The notes under the pieces are model-generated. The model did not search any database and was not told the origin of the DNA. It saw only the letters and a list, made by a program, of their open reading frames with translations. Positions 7,505 through 14,614 of a stretch of DNA of 30,481 nucleotides are shown here, piece by piece (the stretch's first letter is position 1; each line of letters starts with the position of its first letter). Source of the stretch: a virus; IMG/VR virus record IMGVR_UViG_3300033233_000676, positions 1 through 30,481 of that record. One strand, 5' to 3'. The position numbers and the translations under genes were made by a program.

Positions 7505-8377
7505 TTACGATAACCTGTGAATATATAATTCAGATATTCCAGCGCCACTTTGGATATAAACAGCAGCATTCCCTCCATTTTCCCCATATACTTCAATATA
7601 ATCTCCGGCTTTTAAATACATAAGAGCAGTAAGATTTGTAGAAAGATAAGTTGAAGTGCTGGCATTTGCATAAGATACTTGCGCTATAGCACCATTTAAA
7701 TAAATACGACACGTATAATAATATCCCGATACTACAGGATACCAATCTAAACGAGCACTGATAAGATAATAACCAGCAGCAGCCGCCGTAAATCTATAAT
7801 TCGTAGTTGGGTCATATTCGTTATTCCCGTCAAAATCTTCAACATTGAAAGTAACTTTTACATTAGTGTTTGCAGCAACAGATTGAGAAGCACTCAGATG
7901 AGCCCTAACTCTTGAATTAAACCCACCACTTGACGGTGCTTGTGCAACCCAACCACTTGCTCCCCTTGTGAGGACTTGCCCAACGGTTGCAGTTGGAAGT
8001 ATACAAATCTGTCCGTCGTTAAGTCCAGCATTGGCAGGGTTTTGAACTACGTTTCCATTTGCGTCTAATGAAGCATAACCATTCGCCACGCCTTTGTTTG
8101 CTACTTTTTCAAATGAGCTTGCGTGGTAACCATCTACTGTATCGGCATCTTTCCCTGTGAGAGGCGTTGGTATTTGAGATAAAGGGACTAATGCGTTAGT
8201 ATCGAGTGAGGCATAACCGTTTGCTATTCCTTTGTTTGATGTTCTTTCAAACGAAGCAGATATCCAACCGTCATCTAATTTACCCTGTCCGTTTGCAATA
8301 GGTATTAGTCCTGGTCCTGGTGTTTGACTTGCAATTCCGTTATTTATAATGTCCTCATCACTCAGATAAATTGCCAT
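7505..8377 (-). CDS. tail fibre with duplicated N-terminal segment and C1q-like tip
   Basis: This 290-residue protein has a short duplication: residues about 42-70 (ASFERTSNKGIANGYASLD) and 87-115 (SSFEKVANKGVANGYASLD) are near copies, typical of phage fibre shafts. The C-terminal 135 residues (from RVRAHLSASQSVAANTNV to ISELYIHRL) look like a C1q/TNF-type jelly roll, with the RFTAAAAGYYLISA and MYLKAGDYIEVY strands. Such domains form trimers and bind receptors. It lies between the tape measure and distal tail genes, earlier than usual for a fibre. GGAGGTG precedes the ATG. Confidence 0.75.
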   Translation of the reverse strand: MAIYLSDEDIINNGIASQTPGPGLIPIANGQGKLDDGWISASFERTSNKGIANGYASLDTNALVPLSQIPTPLTGKDADTVDGYHASSFEKVANKGVANGYASLDANGNVVQNPANAGLNDGQICILPTATVGQVLTRGASGWVAQAPSSGGFNSRVRAHLSASQSVAANTNVKVTFNVEDFDGNNEYDPTTNYRFTAAAAGYYLISARLDWYPVVSGYYYTCRIYLNGAIAQVSYANASTSTYLSTNLTALMYLKAGDYIEVYGENGGNAAVYIQSGAGISELYIHRLS

Positions 8378-8387
8378 ATTTCACCTC

Positions 8388-9968
8388 CTAAATTTTTGCT
8401 CCTAAGCCTGAGACTGCTAAACTAATTTGCTTGCCAAGCATTGGAGCGGTTTCGTTATTAAACCTTCTCAATTCCTTCAGCATCTCATAAAAGACTTGAT
8501 TGTCAGTCTCTTTTTCCCTCGGAGTTACAGAAACCCTTTCAGTTCCGCTTTCACCTGCAAGAAATAGCGTCGGTCTTGAGACTGTGAACTCTCCACCAGT
8601 TGCGAAACCTCCGCCCCATTCGACGTTGCCAAGTGCGTTATTCAAATTTTCACTTGAAGTTGAAACTGAACTTTTAATCTTGTCCCCAAGTTTTTTAAAC
8701 CAGTCACCTATTTTCTCAAAGAACCCAATTACGACTTTCAGTCCATTGATAAGTGGATCAAGCCAGGGTTTGATGTATTTTTCATAAAAACCTTCCATTG
8801 CCTTTTTAATAGAGTCCCAGTGCTTGATAATTAAAACAATTCCTGCTACAACCGCTGCAATTCCCATTATCACGAGTCCTGTTGGTGAGAATAACATACC
8901 GAGTGCAGGGAGATTACTAATAACTTTTATAATCGTAATCAGTTTTTGGAAAGTCTCAATCATGCTTACAATCCCCGATACGACTTTAATCATAGTGCCA
9001 CCAGTCAAGAGTAAGACTCCAACTAATGCCGTAATCTTAACTATGTTCTCTAATACGACAGGGTTCATGTTTGATAGATGATCCATAAGAGGCTTTAAGT
9101 ATTTGTCTATCAAGTCTTTTATAATCGGGATTAAAATGCCACCTACTTTTTTTGCCCAGTCCTCAAATTCTGCTTTTAGAACTGCAATCTGACCTGATAA
9201 AGTTTTCGCCTGTTCTTCTGCAAGTCCATTTATAGATGTCGAATGTTCCATAATCGCATTCACAATTGCGGCTGGAGACTGTAAGTCTTCAAGTTGCTTT
9301 TGCAAGTCTTTTTGTCTCGCTGTAAGAATTTCAGTTGCCTTTTGATATTCGCTTGATGAGATTTTACCTGCCTCATATTTTTGTCTCAAACTATCTAATT
9401 GCTTAGTTGTATCGTCTAAGTTCTTTTTTGTTTCGTTTAACTTATTCTGGAATTCCGTTAAGTTTATTCCATATCTTCTAAGTGCGTTATAATTCCCTTC
9501 AAAGACTTGTCCCATTCGTGTTGCTGCAGTCTCAACATCGACACCCATCGCAGTAGATAAGTTAGCAAGGACAGGCAAAAGATTTTTCGCTTGGTCTGCT
9601 GTTGCACCAAACTGAATTAACATTCTTGCACCACTTTCAAGAGCGGTGTTGTCTATTCCAGTCTTTGACTGAATAGCATCCGCCATGTCGATTATCGCCC
9701 GAGAGGCTTCTTTCGAGTATTGACCTGTTGCTTTTAACGTTGCGTTTAATTTAGTTTGTGCGCTTTCTTCATCGGCGGCGGCTTTGACTGCAAAACCTAA
9801 AGCACCTGTAATTGCTCCACCTGCTAACATCATACCTGTGCTTATCTCAGAGAAGGTTTTTTTAATATCAACCCCTTGCTCTTTGAGTTGCTTTCGAGCC
9901 TCTTCCATTCCCTTCTGAAATTCTTCGGTCTCTGCTTTTAGTTTTACAATAAGTTCTTCAGCAATCAT
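8388..9968 (-). CDS. tape measure protein
   Basis: The product is 526 residues. It has an amphipathic, coiled-coil-prone N-terminal part (FQKGMEEARKQLKEQ, and about 170-235). A conserved segment about 110-170 (DNTALESGARMLIQFGATADQAKNLLPVLANLSTAMG and following GQVFEGNYNALRRYGI) is typical of tape measures. Hydrophobic helices lie at about 300-390 and a Gly-rich patch (FATGGEFTVSRPTLF) near the end. It sets tail length and enters the host during DNA delivery. At about 1.5 angstrom per residue a tail near 80 nm is expected, short for a siphovirus. The start overlaps the frameshifted chaperone stop as ATGA, with GGAGG upstream. Confidence 0.92.
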   Translation of the reverse strand: MIAEELIVKLKAETEEFQKGMEEARKQLKEQGVDIKKTFSEISTGMMLAGGAITGALGFAVKAAADEESAQTKLNATLKATGQYSKEASRAIIDMADAIQSKTGIDNTALESGARMLIQFGATADQAKNLLPVLANLSTAMGVDVETAATRMGQVFEGNYNALRRYGINLTEFQNKLNETKKNLDDTTKQLDSLRQKYEAGKISSSEYQKATEILTARQKDLQKQLEDLQSPAAIVNAIMEHSTSINGLAEEQAKTLSGQIAVLKAEFEDWAKKVGGILIPIIKDLIDKYLKPLMDHLSNMNPVVLENIVKITALVGVLLLTGGTMIKVVSGIVSMIETFQKLITIIKVISNLPALGMLFSPTGLVIMGIAAVVAGIVLIIKHWDSIKKAMEGFYEKYIKPWLDPLINGLKVVIGFFEKIGDWFKKLGDKIKSSVSTSSENLNNALGNVEWGGGFATGGEFTVSRPTLFLAGESGTERVSVTPREKETDNQVFYEMLKELRRFNNETAPMLGKQISLAVSGLGAKI

Positions 9969-10413
9969 AAGCCGCCTCCGTATTTCTTAAGCATCTCAAG
10001 CCGCCATTTTTCTTTTGCGTTTCTAATAGTCTTATTCTCTCCATTCAAAACCTGCAAGTCGAATAAAAACTCAAGCGGGGAGAGTTCCATAATCTCGTGT
10101 GGTAAAATCCCCGTTTGTATCAAGTCTCTTGCGAAGTCGGAGAACCACTCTGGGACTTCCCAAGTTGTCCGAAAAAATCATTGATTAACCCCATTAGATA
10201 GAAATAATCAGTAACTGGTAATTCTTCAAGCGTCAAGTCCTCAGGAAGTCCCTTTTTAATCAGTTCTAATACATCGTTTGTCTCAGGCGTCTTATTCGAA
10301 AATTTTAAAATATCTCCAACCGTCGGAAGTAGGAAATCAAACTCAATTCCGCTTGGGAGTTTAACTCTTACCTGTCGTGCTTTTAGTGCTAACTCTTCAA
10401 ATTCTTTCCTCAT
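9965..10413 (-). CDS. tail assembly chaperone GT, made by -1 frameshift
   Basis: The shorter chaperone (10120-10413) contains the heptamer T TTT TTC at 10177-10171, in phase as GAT TTT TTC. Slipping back one base gives CGG ACA ACT and opens a frame of 68 more residues (RTTWEVPEWFSDFARDL ... EKWRLEMLKKYGGGL) to TGA at 9965-9967, directly overlapping the tape measure ATG. The result is a 149-residue fusion. This is the standard two-product arrangement of siphovirus tails, in which G and GT coat the tape measure during tail tube assembly. The extension frame has no good start of its own, which supports frameshifting. Confidence 0.87.
10120..10413 (-). CDS. tail assembly chaperone G (unshifted product)
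   Basis: This 97-residue protein lies between the tail tube and tape measure genes, the fixed position of the tail assembly chaperone. It begins MRKEFEELALKARQVRVKL and includes FDFLLPTVGDILKF and EELPVTDYFYLMGLINDFFG. The ATG at 10413 has GAGGGG upstream. The final 16 codons follow the slippery site and are Ser/Gln/Thr-rich, a weak tail expected when most ribosomes terminate here. Confidence 0.85.
   Translation of the reverse strand: MRKEFEELALKARQVRVKLPSGIEFDFLLPTVGDILKFSNKTPETNDVLELIKKGLPEDLTLEELPVTDYFYLMGLINDFFGQLGKSQSGSPTSQET
10171..10177 (-). other. slippery heptamer T TTT TTC for -1 frameshift
   Basis: The minus strand reads GAT TTT TTC GGA in the chaperone frame. Both Phe codons can re-pair one base back as TTT TTT. 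Stop codons in the two frames lie at 10120 and 9965, and the second abuts the tape measure start. I see no strong pseudoknot immediately downstream. Confidence 0.8.
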
Positions 10414-10420
10414 AACCCCT

Positions 10421-10963
10421 CTATGCTATTGCAGTCTTAGTCTCATTCAAGACTATTGAAAGAATTATCCCGTTTGAGTCTGGTATCGCAACACCTGCGA
10501 AGTCAAAGCCCGAAGCATTACCAATCTTGGAACTTAACTTAAGTGAGTTCGCAGTCATTCTAAAAACTGGAATCTTGAAGTGAACATCAGCAGGCGTTGT
10601 ATCAGTTGCACCCTGTAAACCTTGGATAATCGTCGCCTGTCCTTCTAAAGTCCCAATTTGAGTTACACCCGATTTAAGGTCAAGTTCTGAAATCTGATTT
10701 GGTGTTGTCCCTGTGTCTGTAACTACATCGCCTGTAAGTGCTGCAATCGCCTTCACATCAAGAATTGCGGACTTGACAGTGACTTTTGCGTGTGTCTTTT
10801 TCGAGACATAAGCAATCACGCCATCGTCGCCTTTTACTAATTGCTCGTCTCCATCGAAGTCAATGTCAATTTCTTCGATACCTCCGATGTCGGTTAAGTT
10901 CGCACCGATTTTAAACTTTGCGTCGGTAATTCCAATTACTGCAATTTGTTTTGCTAATGCCAT
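10421..10963 (-). CDS. major tail tube protein
   Basis: A 180-residue protein that is rich in Thr, Gly, Asp and beta-branched residues, with the alternating pattern of a beta-barrel tube subunit (IDFDGDEQLVKGDDGVIAYV, THAKVTVKSAILDVKAIA, VPVFRM-like strands near 130). It lies directly upstream of the chaperone G/GT pair and after the connector genes, where the tube protein always sits in siphoviruses. GGGAGGT precedes the ATG. Identity rests on position and composition more than on a diagnostic motif. Confidence 0.8.
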   Translation of the reverse strand: MALAKQIAVIGITDAKFKIGANLTDIGGIEEIDIDFDGDEQLVKGDDGVIAYVSKKTHAKVTVKSAILDVKAIAALTGDVVTDTGTTPNQISELDLKSGVTQIGTLEGQATIIQGLQGATDTTPADVHFKIPVFRMTANSLKLSSKIGNASGFDFAGVAIPDSNGIILSIVLNETKTAIA

Positions 10964-10975
10964 TTTTATACCTCC

Positions 10976-11305
10976 CTAAATAATGTTATATTCCATTACG
11001 ATATGGAATGTGCCGTCGCTCTCAGCAAAAACTCGAGCGTATCTGAGAGCAATATACTTGTTTAAACTTAACAAAGTCTGTTGAACACCTTGAATGTAAT
11101 AATCGGTATTCTGCTTTGTAAACACATCGACAACAACAACGCCTTTTAAAACATTCATTCCCTTGCCATCGCCTTCTAAATCTGTTGCACCAAGTAAATA
11201 GACTTGACTATAAGGAAGTGCAGTCGTATACGGTGCTGTAACTTCATAAACTCTTGAACCGAATAAATTAGAAGTCTTTAAAGCCGTTATAACCTCATTT
11301 AACAC
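10976..11305 (-). CDS. tail completion / minor head-tail joining protein (DUF3168-like)
   Basis: The 109-residue product starts at GTG with AAGGAG seven bases upstream. The N-terminal helix MLNEVITALKTSNLFGSRVYEV, followed by beta strands (YSQVYLLGA, GVVVVDVFTKQ) and a C-terminal strand (GTFHIVMEYNII), matches the tail-terminator type fold found between gp10-like proteins and the tube protein. It would cap the tail tube before head joining. The gene overlaps the gp10-like gene by 11 bases. Confidence 0.65.
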   Translation of the reverse strand: MLNEVITALKTSNLFGSRVYEVTAPYTTALPYSQVYLLGATDLEGDGKGMNVLKGVVVVDVFTKQNTDYYIQGVQQTLLSLNKYIALRYARVFAESDGTFHIVMEYNII

Positions 11306-11702
11306 GGTTGATCTCCTTTTTAACTTCCTCAGTCAGTTTGTTTATGTTCTTATCAAATGCAGGTCTCAGATAAGGTTTTGCAGGCATCTTACGAGTTCCA
11401 AACTCAACAAATGGTGCATAGTAAGTTCGAGTTCCAATATAGACTTCAAAGTCCTCTGAGGGTGGAGTTATTACGTCCTCGTCATTTTTCGGGTTATTCT
11501 TTTTGACAATCTGGTCTTTAATCGCAACTGCAAGCGAACTTCGAAGCCTTCCTGTAATATAAGGGCAATTCCAGGTTGCGTCCTCGTGTATCATAAAAGC
11601 GACGTTTATCATACCCTGCTTGGTAGCCTCAGGATATTTTTGTATCATTTTTCCAAGCAGTGCCTGGAGTTTTGTATCATCAATCTCGATGTTCAAGTTC
11701 AT
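11295..11702 (-). CDS. HK97 gp10-like head-tail joining protein
   Basis: A 135-residue protein with the family's hallmark segment YYAPFVEFGTRKMPAKPYLRPAF (about residues 93-115, broken here only by length) and ITGRLRSSLAV near residue 50. HK97 gp10-like proteins act at the neck between head and tail. It begins four bases inside the end of the upstream connector gene and overlaps the next, so translation is probably coupled. AGGAG precedes the ATG. Confidence 0.85.
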   Translation of the reverse strand: MNLNIEIDDTKLQALLGKMIQKYPEATKQGMINVAFMIHEDATWNCPYITGRLRSSLAVAIKDQIVKKNNPKNDEDVITPPSEDFEVYIGTRTYYAPFVEFGTRKMPAKPYLRPAFDKNINKLTEEVKKEINRVK

Positions 11703-12184
11703 ATAGGGAATCTCCTATAAGGCAAAAGTAGTTGTTCTACTTCTCTTTGAAGTCTATTGTCTGAAACTTGGTCGCCTTTTATATCGGTTTGCATTTTCAC
11801 AATATTCATAGCAGTGAGAATAATTGCAGTATAAATCTCCTGTGGCAAAGTCTGGAAGCCTGCTGTATAAGTTACAGAGATAGTTGTTGCTTGTTCGAAT
11901 TCGTTGTCAAATGAAATATAATAACTTCCAACCGTGTAGTTGGTTATCGTGTTCCCGTCAACTGTGACTGAAGTTACAGAGATAATTGGAAAGTATCTTG
12001 TATAGAACACCTTACCTGTGAACTTCACAGTCTCTGTATATGTATTTACTGCAACGTCTCCACCAAAGAACGCTTTTATTTTGCTCTCGGCAGTTGTGAG
12101 AACGCTTGTATAATAAGCATCCTTCGTTGTGTCGCTTGGGTCAACACCTAAAAAGTTCTTGAAGTCCGTAAGCGAGACTATCAT
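11699..12184 (-). CDS. head-tail connector (gp6-like)
   Basis: The 161-residue product starts MIVSLTDFKNFLGVDPSDTTKD, the usual opening of DNA-packaging/connector proteins of the HK97 gp6 group, with helices packed against a beta hairpin. It includes VTYTAGFQTLPQEIYTAIIL and a basic C-terminus (LLLPYRRFPI). The ring it forms under the portal closes the head. Position between capsid and gp10-like genes agrees. GAGGG lies upstream of the ATG. Confidence 0.8.
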   Translation of the reverse strand: MIVSLTDFKNFLGVDPSDTTKDAYYTSVLTTAESKIKAFFGGDVAVNTYTETVKFTGKVFYTRYFPIISVTSVTVDGNTITNYTVGSYYISFDNEFEQATTISVTYTAGFQTLPQEIYTAIILTAMNIVKMQTDIKGDQVSDNRLQREVEQLLLPYRRFPI

Positions 12185-12191
12185 TTATCCC

Positions 12192-12374
12192 TCACTTGTT
12201 TTTGGTCTTCTTTACCATTTTGTCTTTATCGGGTTCTTCAATCGCTTTTTCTTCTTCTATAACCTCGTAAAAGCCTTGCAACCACTCGGCAAGGTCGTTA
12301 TCGATAATGTAGACTTCGCCTTGTTTGAAGTCTTGCCCTTTTACGAAAATGTTTGCGTTAAATCTTACTTTCAT
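12192..12374 (-). CDS. 60-residue protein after the capsid gene
   Basis: The product (MKVRFNANIFVKGQDFKQGE ...) has an N-terminal beta region and a Glu/Lys-rich, unstructured C-terminus ending KKTKNK. Similar short 'FKxGxVxxID' proteins are common just after phage capsid genes and are often annotated as hypothetical or head-fibre-like. GGTGGAGGTG stands five bases before the ATG. Its mRNA is preceded by the GC-rich hairpin at 12392-12411. Confidence 0.75.
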   Translation of the reverse strand: MKVRFNANIFVKGQDFKQGEVYIIDNDLAEWLQGFYEVIEEEKAIEEPDKDKMVKKTKNK

Positions 12375-12391
12375 TTTTCACCTCCACCAAA

Positions 12392-12411
12392 GAGGGGGAC
12401 AGAGCCCCCTC
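12392..12411 (-). terminator. hairpin after the capsid gene, possible partial terminator
   Basis: A perfect 7-bp inverted repeat (GAGGGGG and CCCCCTC, 6-base loop) begins five bases after the capsid TGA. On the minus strand it is followed only by TCTTTGG, a weak T run. It could be a leaky terminator or an RNA-stabilising 3' end that favours capsid mRNA over downstream genes. Its GC content stands out against the AT-rich genome. Confidence 0.5.
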
Positions 12412-12416
12412 AATTA

Positions 12417-13472
12417 TCACGATGCTGAAGTCTTTACTACGACGAAGGTCGCTGGATACGCTACATAGAAGCCGAAACGGAAGGTTGCCTTGAGTTCAGT
12501 CAAGTCTTGGTCAAACTTGACTTCTCTTGATGCTGTAATCTGAAGTTCCTGTCTCATACCGAACATAACATTCTGTGGGTCACAGAATAGAGCAATCGGC
12601 TTGGAGGCACTGAAATCAGAAGGCATAACCTCAACTCTTTCAAATGGATAACCTACAAGAGTTTTGGATTCAGGATTCAAAACAGGATAGTTCGTTGTAG
12701 TCTTGAGTTCGAATGCTTTTGCATAGAATGTTCTGTGTGCAATCCAAAACGGATTAAGTTTATAATCGCTTGGAATTGCGTTTATAGCATCAATAAGTGC
12801 CTCATAAGTTACGTCTGAAGTGTGTCCTGTTGCCTCAACTACATTTGTTATACCGGAAGTGTTTAAAATTCCGTTAAACGGGTCGCCGTTAGAAGTGTTG
12901 CCTGTCAAGATTAGTCTATCCATCTCTTTACCAAGAACTCTACCGATGAGGTTCACGATGTAAGCATCAACTGCTCCACCAATGGTTGCGTCTGCAAGAA
13001 GTTCGTTTGAAATGTCAACAAGTGCCATTAACTTTTTGATTGGCACTGAGTTCTGGTAGACTGTCGGTGTTGTTGGTGTAGGTGCTGTGTTTTCGCCAGG
13101 ATAAGAAACTGTTACAGGTGCTGATACACCAGTCAAATACACCTGGTTGCTTGCGACAGGTATTCTTGTAACTCGTGGATAAACTACTGATTGCTGAATT
13201 GCAACGTCAATAATCCTGTTTACATACTCAGGTGGCACTAAATACCCACCTGCTGAGCCTGTGCCTTCTACAAGTGTGCCTTTGGTTACCATTTCTCTAA
13301 TAGATTTTGCTAAAGTTCCTGGCTCGACTGAATATACCTCTTTGTGTGCTGTGAGTTCCTTAACTGCTTTCAAAAACTCTTCATGAGTAATGAATTTTGA
13401 GTTCAAATCGCTTTCAACTTTTTGTGCTGTTTTCTCTATAATTTCGCTTTTAATTTGTTCTACTTCGTTCAT
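12417..13472 (-). CDS. major capsid protein, HK97 fold
   Basis: About 351 residues. The N-terminal 60 or so residues are a charged helical delta/scaffold-like domain (EQIKSEIIEKTAQKVESDL). The mature HK97-type shell follows, beginning near GTGSAGGYLVPPEYVNRIID. KKLMALVDISNELLADA and IDAINAIPSDYKLNPFWIAH are typical of the family. A helical leader of this kind is usually cleaved by the prohead protease encoded just upstream. The ATG at 13472 is preferred because GGAGG lies nine bases upstream. An in-frame GTG at 13481 directly abuts that sequence and is too close. Confidence 0.92.
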   Translation of the reverse strand: MNEVEQIKSEIIEKTAQKVESDLNSKFITHEEFLKAVKELTAHKEVYSVEPGTLAKSIREMVTKGTLVEGTGSAGGYLVPPEYVNRIIDVAIQQSVVYPRVTRIPVASNQVYLTGVSAPVTVSYPGENTAPTPTTPTVYQNSVPIKKLMALVDISNELLADATIGGAVDAYIVNLIGRVLGKEMDRLILTGNTSNGDPFNGILNTSGITNVVEATGHTSDVTYEALIDAINAIPSDYKLNPFWIAHRTFYAKAFELKTTTNYPVLNPESKTLVGYPFERVEVMPSDFSASKPIALFCDPQNVMFGMRQELQITASREVKFDQDLTELKATFRFGFYVAYPATFVVVKTSAS

Positions 13473-13485
13473 TGTTATCACCCTC

Positions 13486-14109
13486 CTAAAGTGATTTTTT
13501 TAATTCGTTTAATATGTCTAAAATTCTATCGGACTTTTGAGCAATCGCCTCTAATGAGGTGCTATTTTGCTCTACTTCCGACAGGTCAAGCAACTCTTTT
13601 AACGGGTCTTTTAGGTCTGAAAGTTCCTTTTGTAACTGAGTTATGCCATCTAAGACATTCTTAATCTTTTGCCTATTTGCCTCACTTAAGACTCTCCCGT
13701 ATTTAACTTCTACCTCTAAACCGCAAGCCTTGTAAATCTCATTGTCATTTAAATAGGACTTGTGAAACTCTGGAGGCTCTTTATCAAAGTCTTTATAGTG
13801 TTTTGCTAAGTGATTATAAACGCCTTCCTTGTCTGAGTCTGGAATGTCAACTCCACCTCTTGCACCAAGAAGTGCTGCCATTGCTGCTGCAACACCTTTC
13901 CAAACTACGGCGTGCTGTCCGCCTGCGTGATGGTGTGGTAACTTGTAACTTGACTTGACATCGGGATTTTGCTCATCATACCACGCACACATAATTTTCA
14001 AGTCGTCAACCGTTGCTTCTTTTACTTCTTTGCCAGCATCCCAACTCTCGTCTTCGGACGCTTTTGGTGTCTCCTTGTAAGGAATTACACCTTTTTTAAC
14101 TTCTTCCAT
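13486..14109 (-). CDS. nested scaffold protein from an internal start in the protease gene
   Basis: Met169 of the protease frame is preceded by GAGGTG with a six-base spacer, as good as any start in this genome. Translation from there gives about 207 residues: the YKLPHHH / GARGGVDIPD block, then a C-terminal coiled coil, with no protease domain. In lambda the scaffold Nu3 is likewise made from an internal start within the protease gene C. The case here rests on the ribosome site and on the domain boundary coinciding with it. Confidence 0.6.
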   Translation of the reverse strand: MEEVKKGVIPYKETPKASEDESWDAGKEVKEATVDDLKIMCAWYDEQNPDVKSSYKLPHHHAGGQHAVVWKGVAAAMAALLGARGGVDIPDSDKEGVYNHLAKHYKDFDKEPPEFHKSYLNDNEIYKACGLEVEVKYGRVLSEANRQKIKNVLDGITQLQKELSDLKDPLKELLDLSEVEQNSTSLEAIAQKSDRILDILNELKKSL

Positions 14110-14613
14110 TTTGCTCACCTCTTTTGTCTTAATTTCTTTAAAAGCCTTGATTAAAGGTTCATATGCTAAATTATCCTGCACTGCGTAAGGGTTCGCAGGC
14201 ACTAAGACTTGCGAAATCTCTAAAAGTTTGACCTTTGTGTAAATCCTTTTAACATTGTCGCTCCCTGGGATACTCTCGACCGGTATAAAACCAACTGAAT
14301 AACTTGCCAATCCATTCTGTGCTAATACCCAAGCCCAATCGGCTGTCTCGTTACCCTGCCCTACGAAATACTGAATTTTCACATAAAGTCCCTTATCATC
14401 AGTTCGTGCCTCAATTACTTTACCCAACGCATTTTCAATCGTTTCATAATCGTGAGAATTAATAACGACACCATTGTAACCTTCCAAGTCCCAAGCCGTT
14501 GGAAGTATGATTTCACCGTCTCGGTCAACATCTTTAGTAGAAGCGTAAGCCTCTACAACATGGTTTTGAACATCAATTTGCTTTGCTACAAAACTTTTAA
14601 TTATTTTATCCAT
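13486..14613 (-). CDS. prohead protease fused to a scaffold-like C-terminus
   Basis: Residues about 1-160 are an HK97-type prohead (U35) protease: VINSHDYE with His54, LASYSVGF with probable nucleophile Ser106, and LLEISQVLVPANPYA with an acidic residue at 132. Residues about 180-290 form a distinct conserved block (DESWDAGKE, CAWYD, YKLPHHHAGG, LLGARGGVDIPD, YNHLAKHYKDFDKEPPEF) seen attached to other phage proteases. Residues about 315-375 are coiled coil. At 375 residues it is much longer than the usual 180-220. A strong internal start at 14109 suggests the second half is also made alone as scaffold. AGGAGGGAT precedes the ATG. Confidence 0.88.
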   Translation of the reverse strand: MDKIIKSFVAKQIDVQNHVVEAYASTKDVDRDGEIILPTAWDLEGYNGVVINSHDYETIENALGKVIEARTDDKGLYVKIQYFVGQGNETADWAWVLAQNGLASYSVGFIPVESIPGSDNVKRIYTKVKLLEISQVLVPANPYAVQDNLAYEPLIKAFKEIKTKEVSKMEEVKKGVIPYKETPKASEDESWDAGKEVKEATVDDLKIMCAWYDEQNPDVKSSYKLPHHHAGGQHAVVWKGVAAAMAALLGARGGVDIPDSDKEGVYNHLAKHYKDFDKEPPEFHKSYLNDNEIYKACGLEVEVKYGRVLSEANRQKIKNVLDGITQLQKELSDLKDPLKELLDLSEVEQNSTSLEAIAQKSDRILDILNELKKSL

Positions 14614-14614
14614 T

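Noticed and set aside
12392-12411. Full rho-independent terminator after the capsid gene
   Set aside because: The stem is good but the T run is only three bases, and the connector and tail genes directly downstream need transcription. It is kept only as a possible partial terminator.
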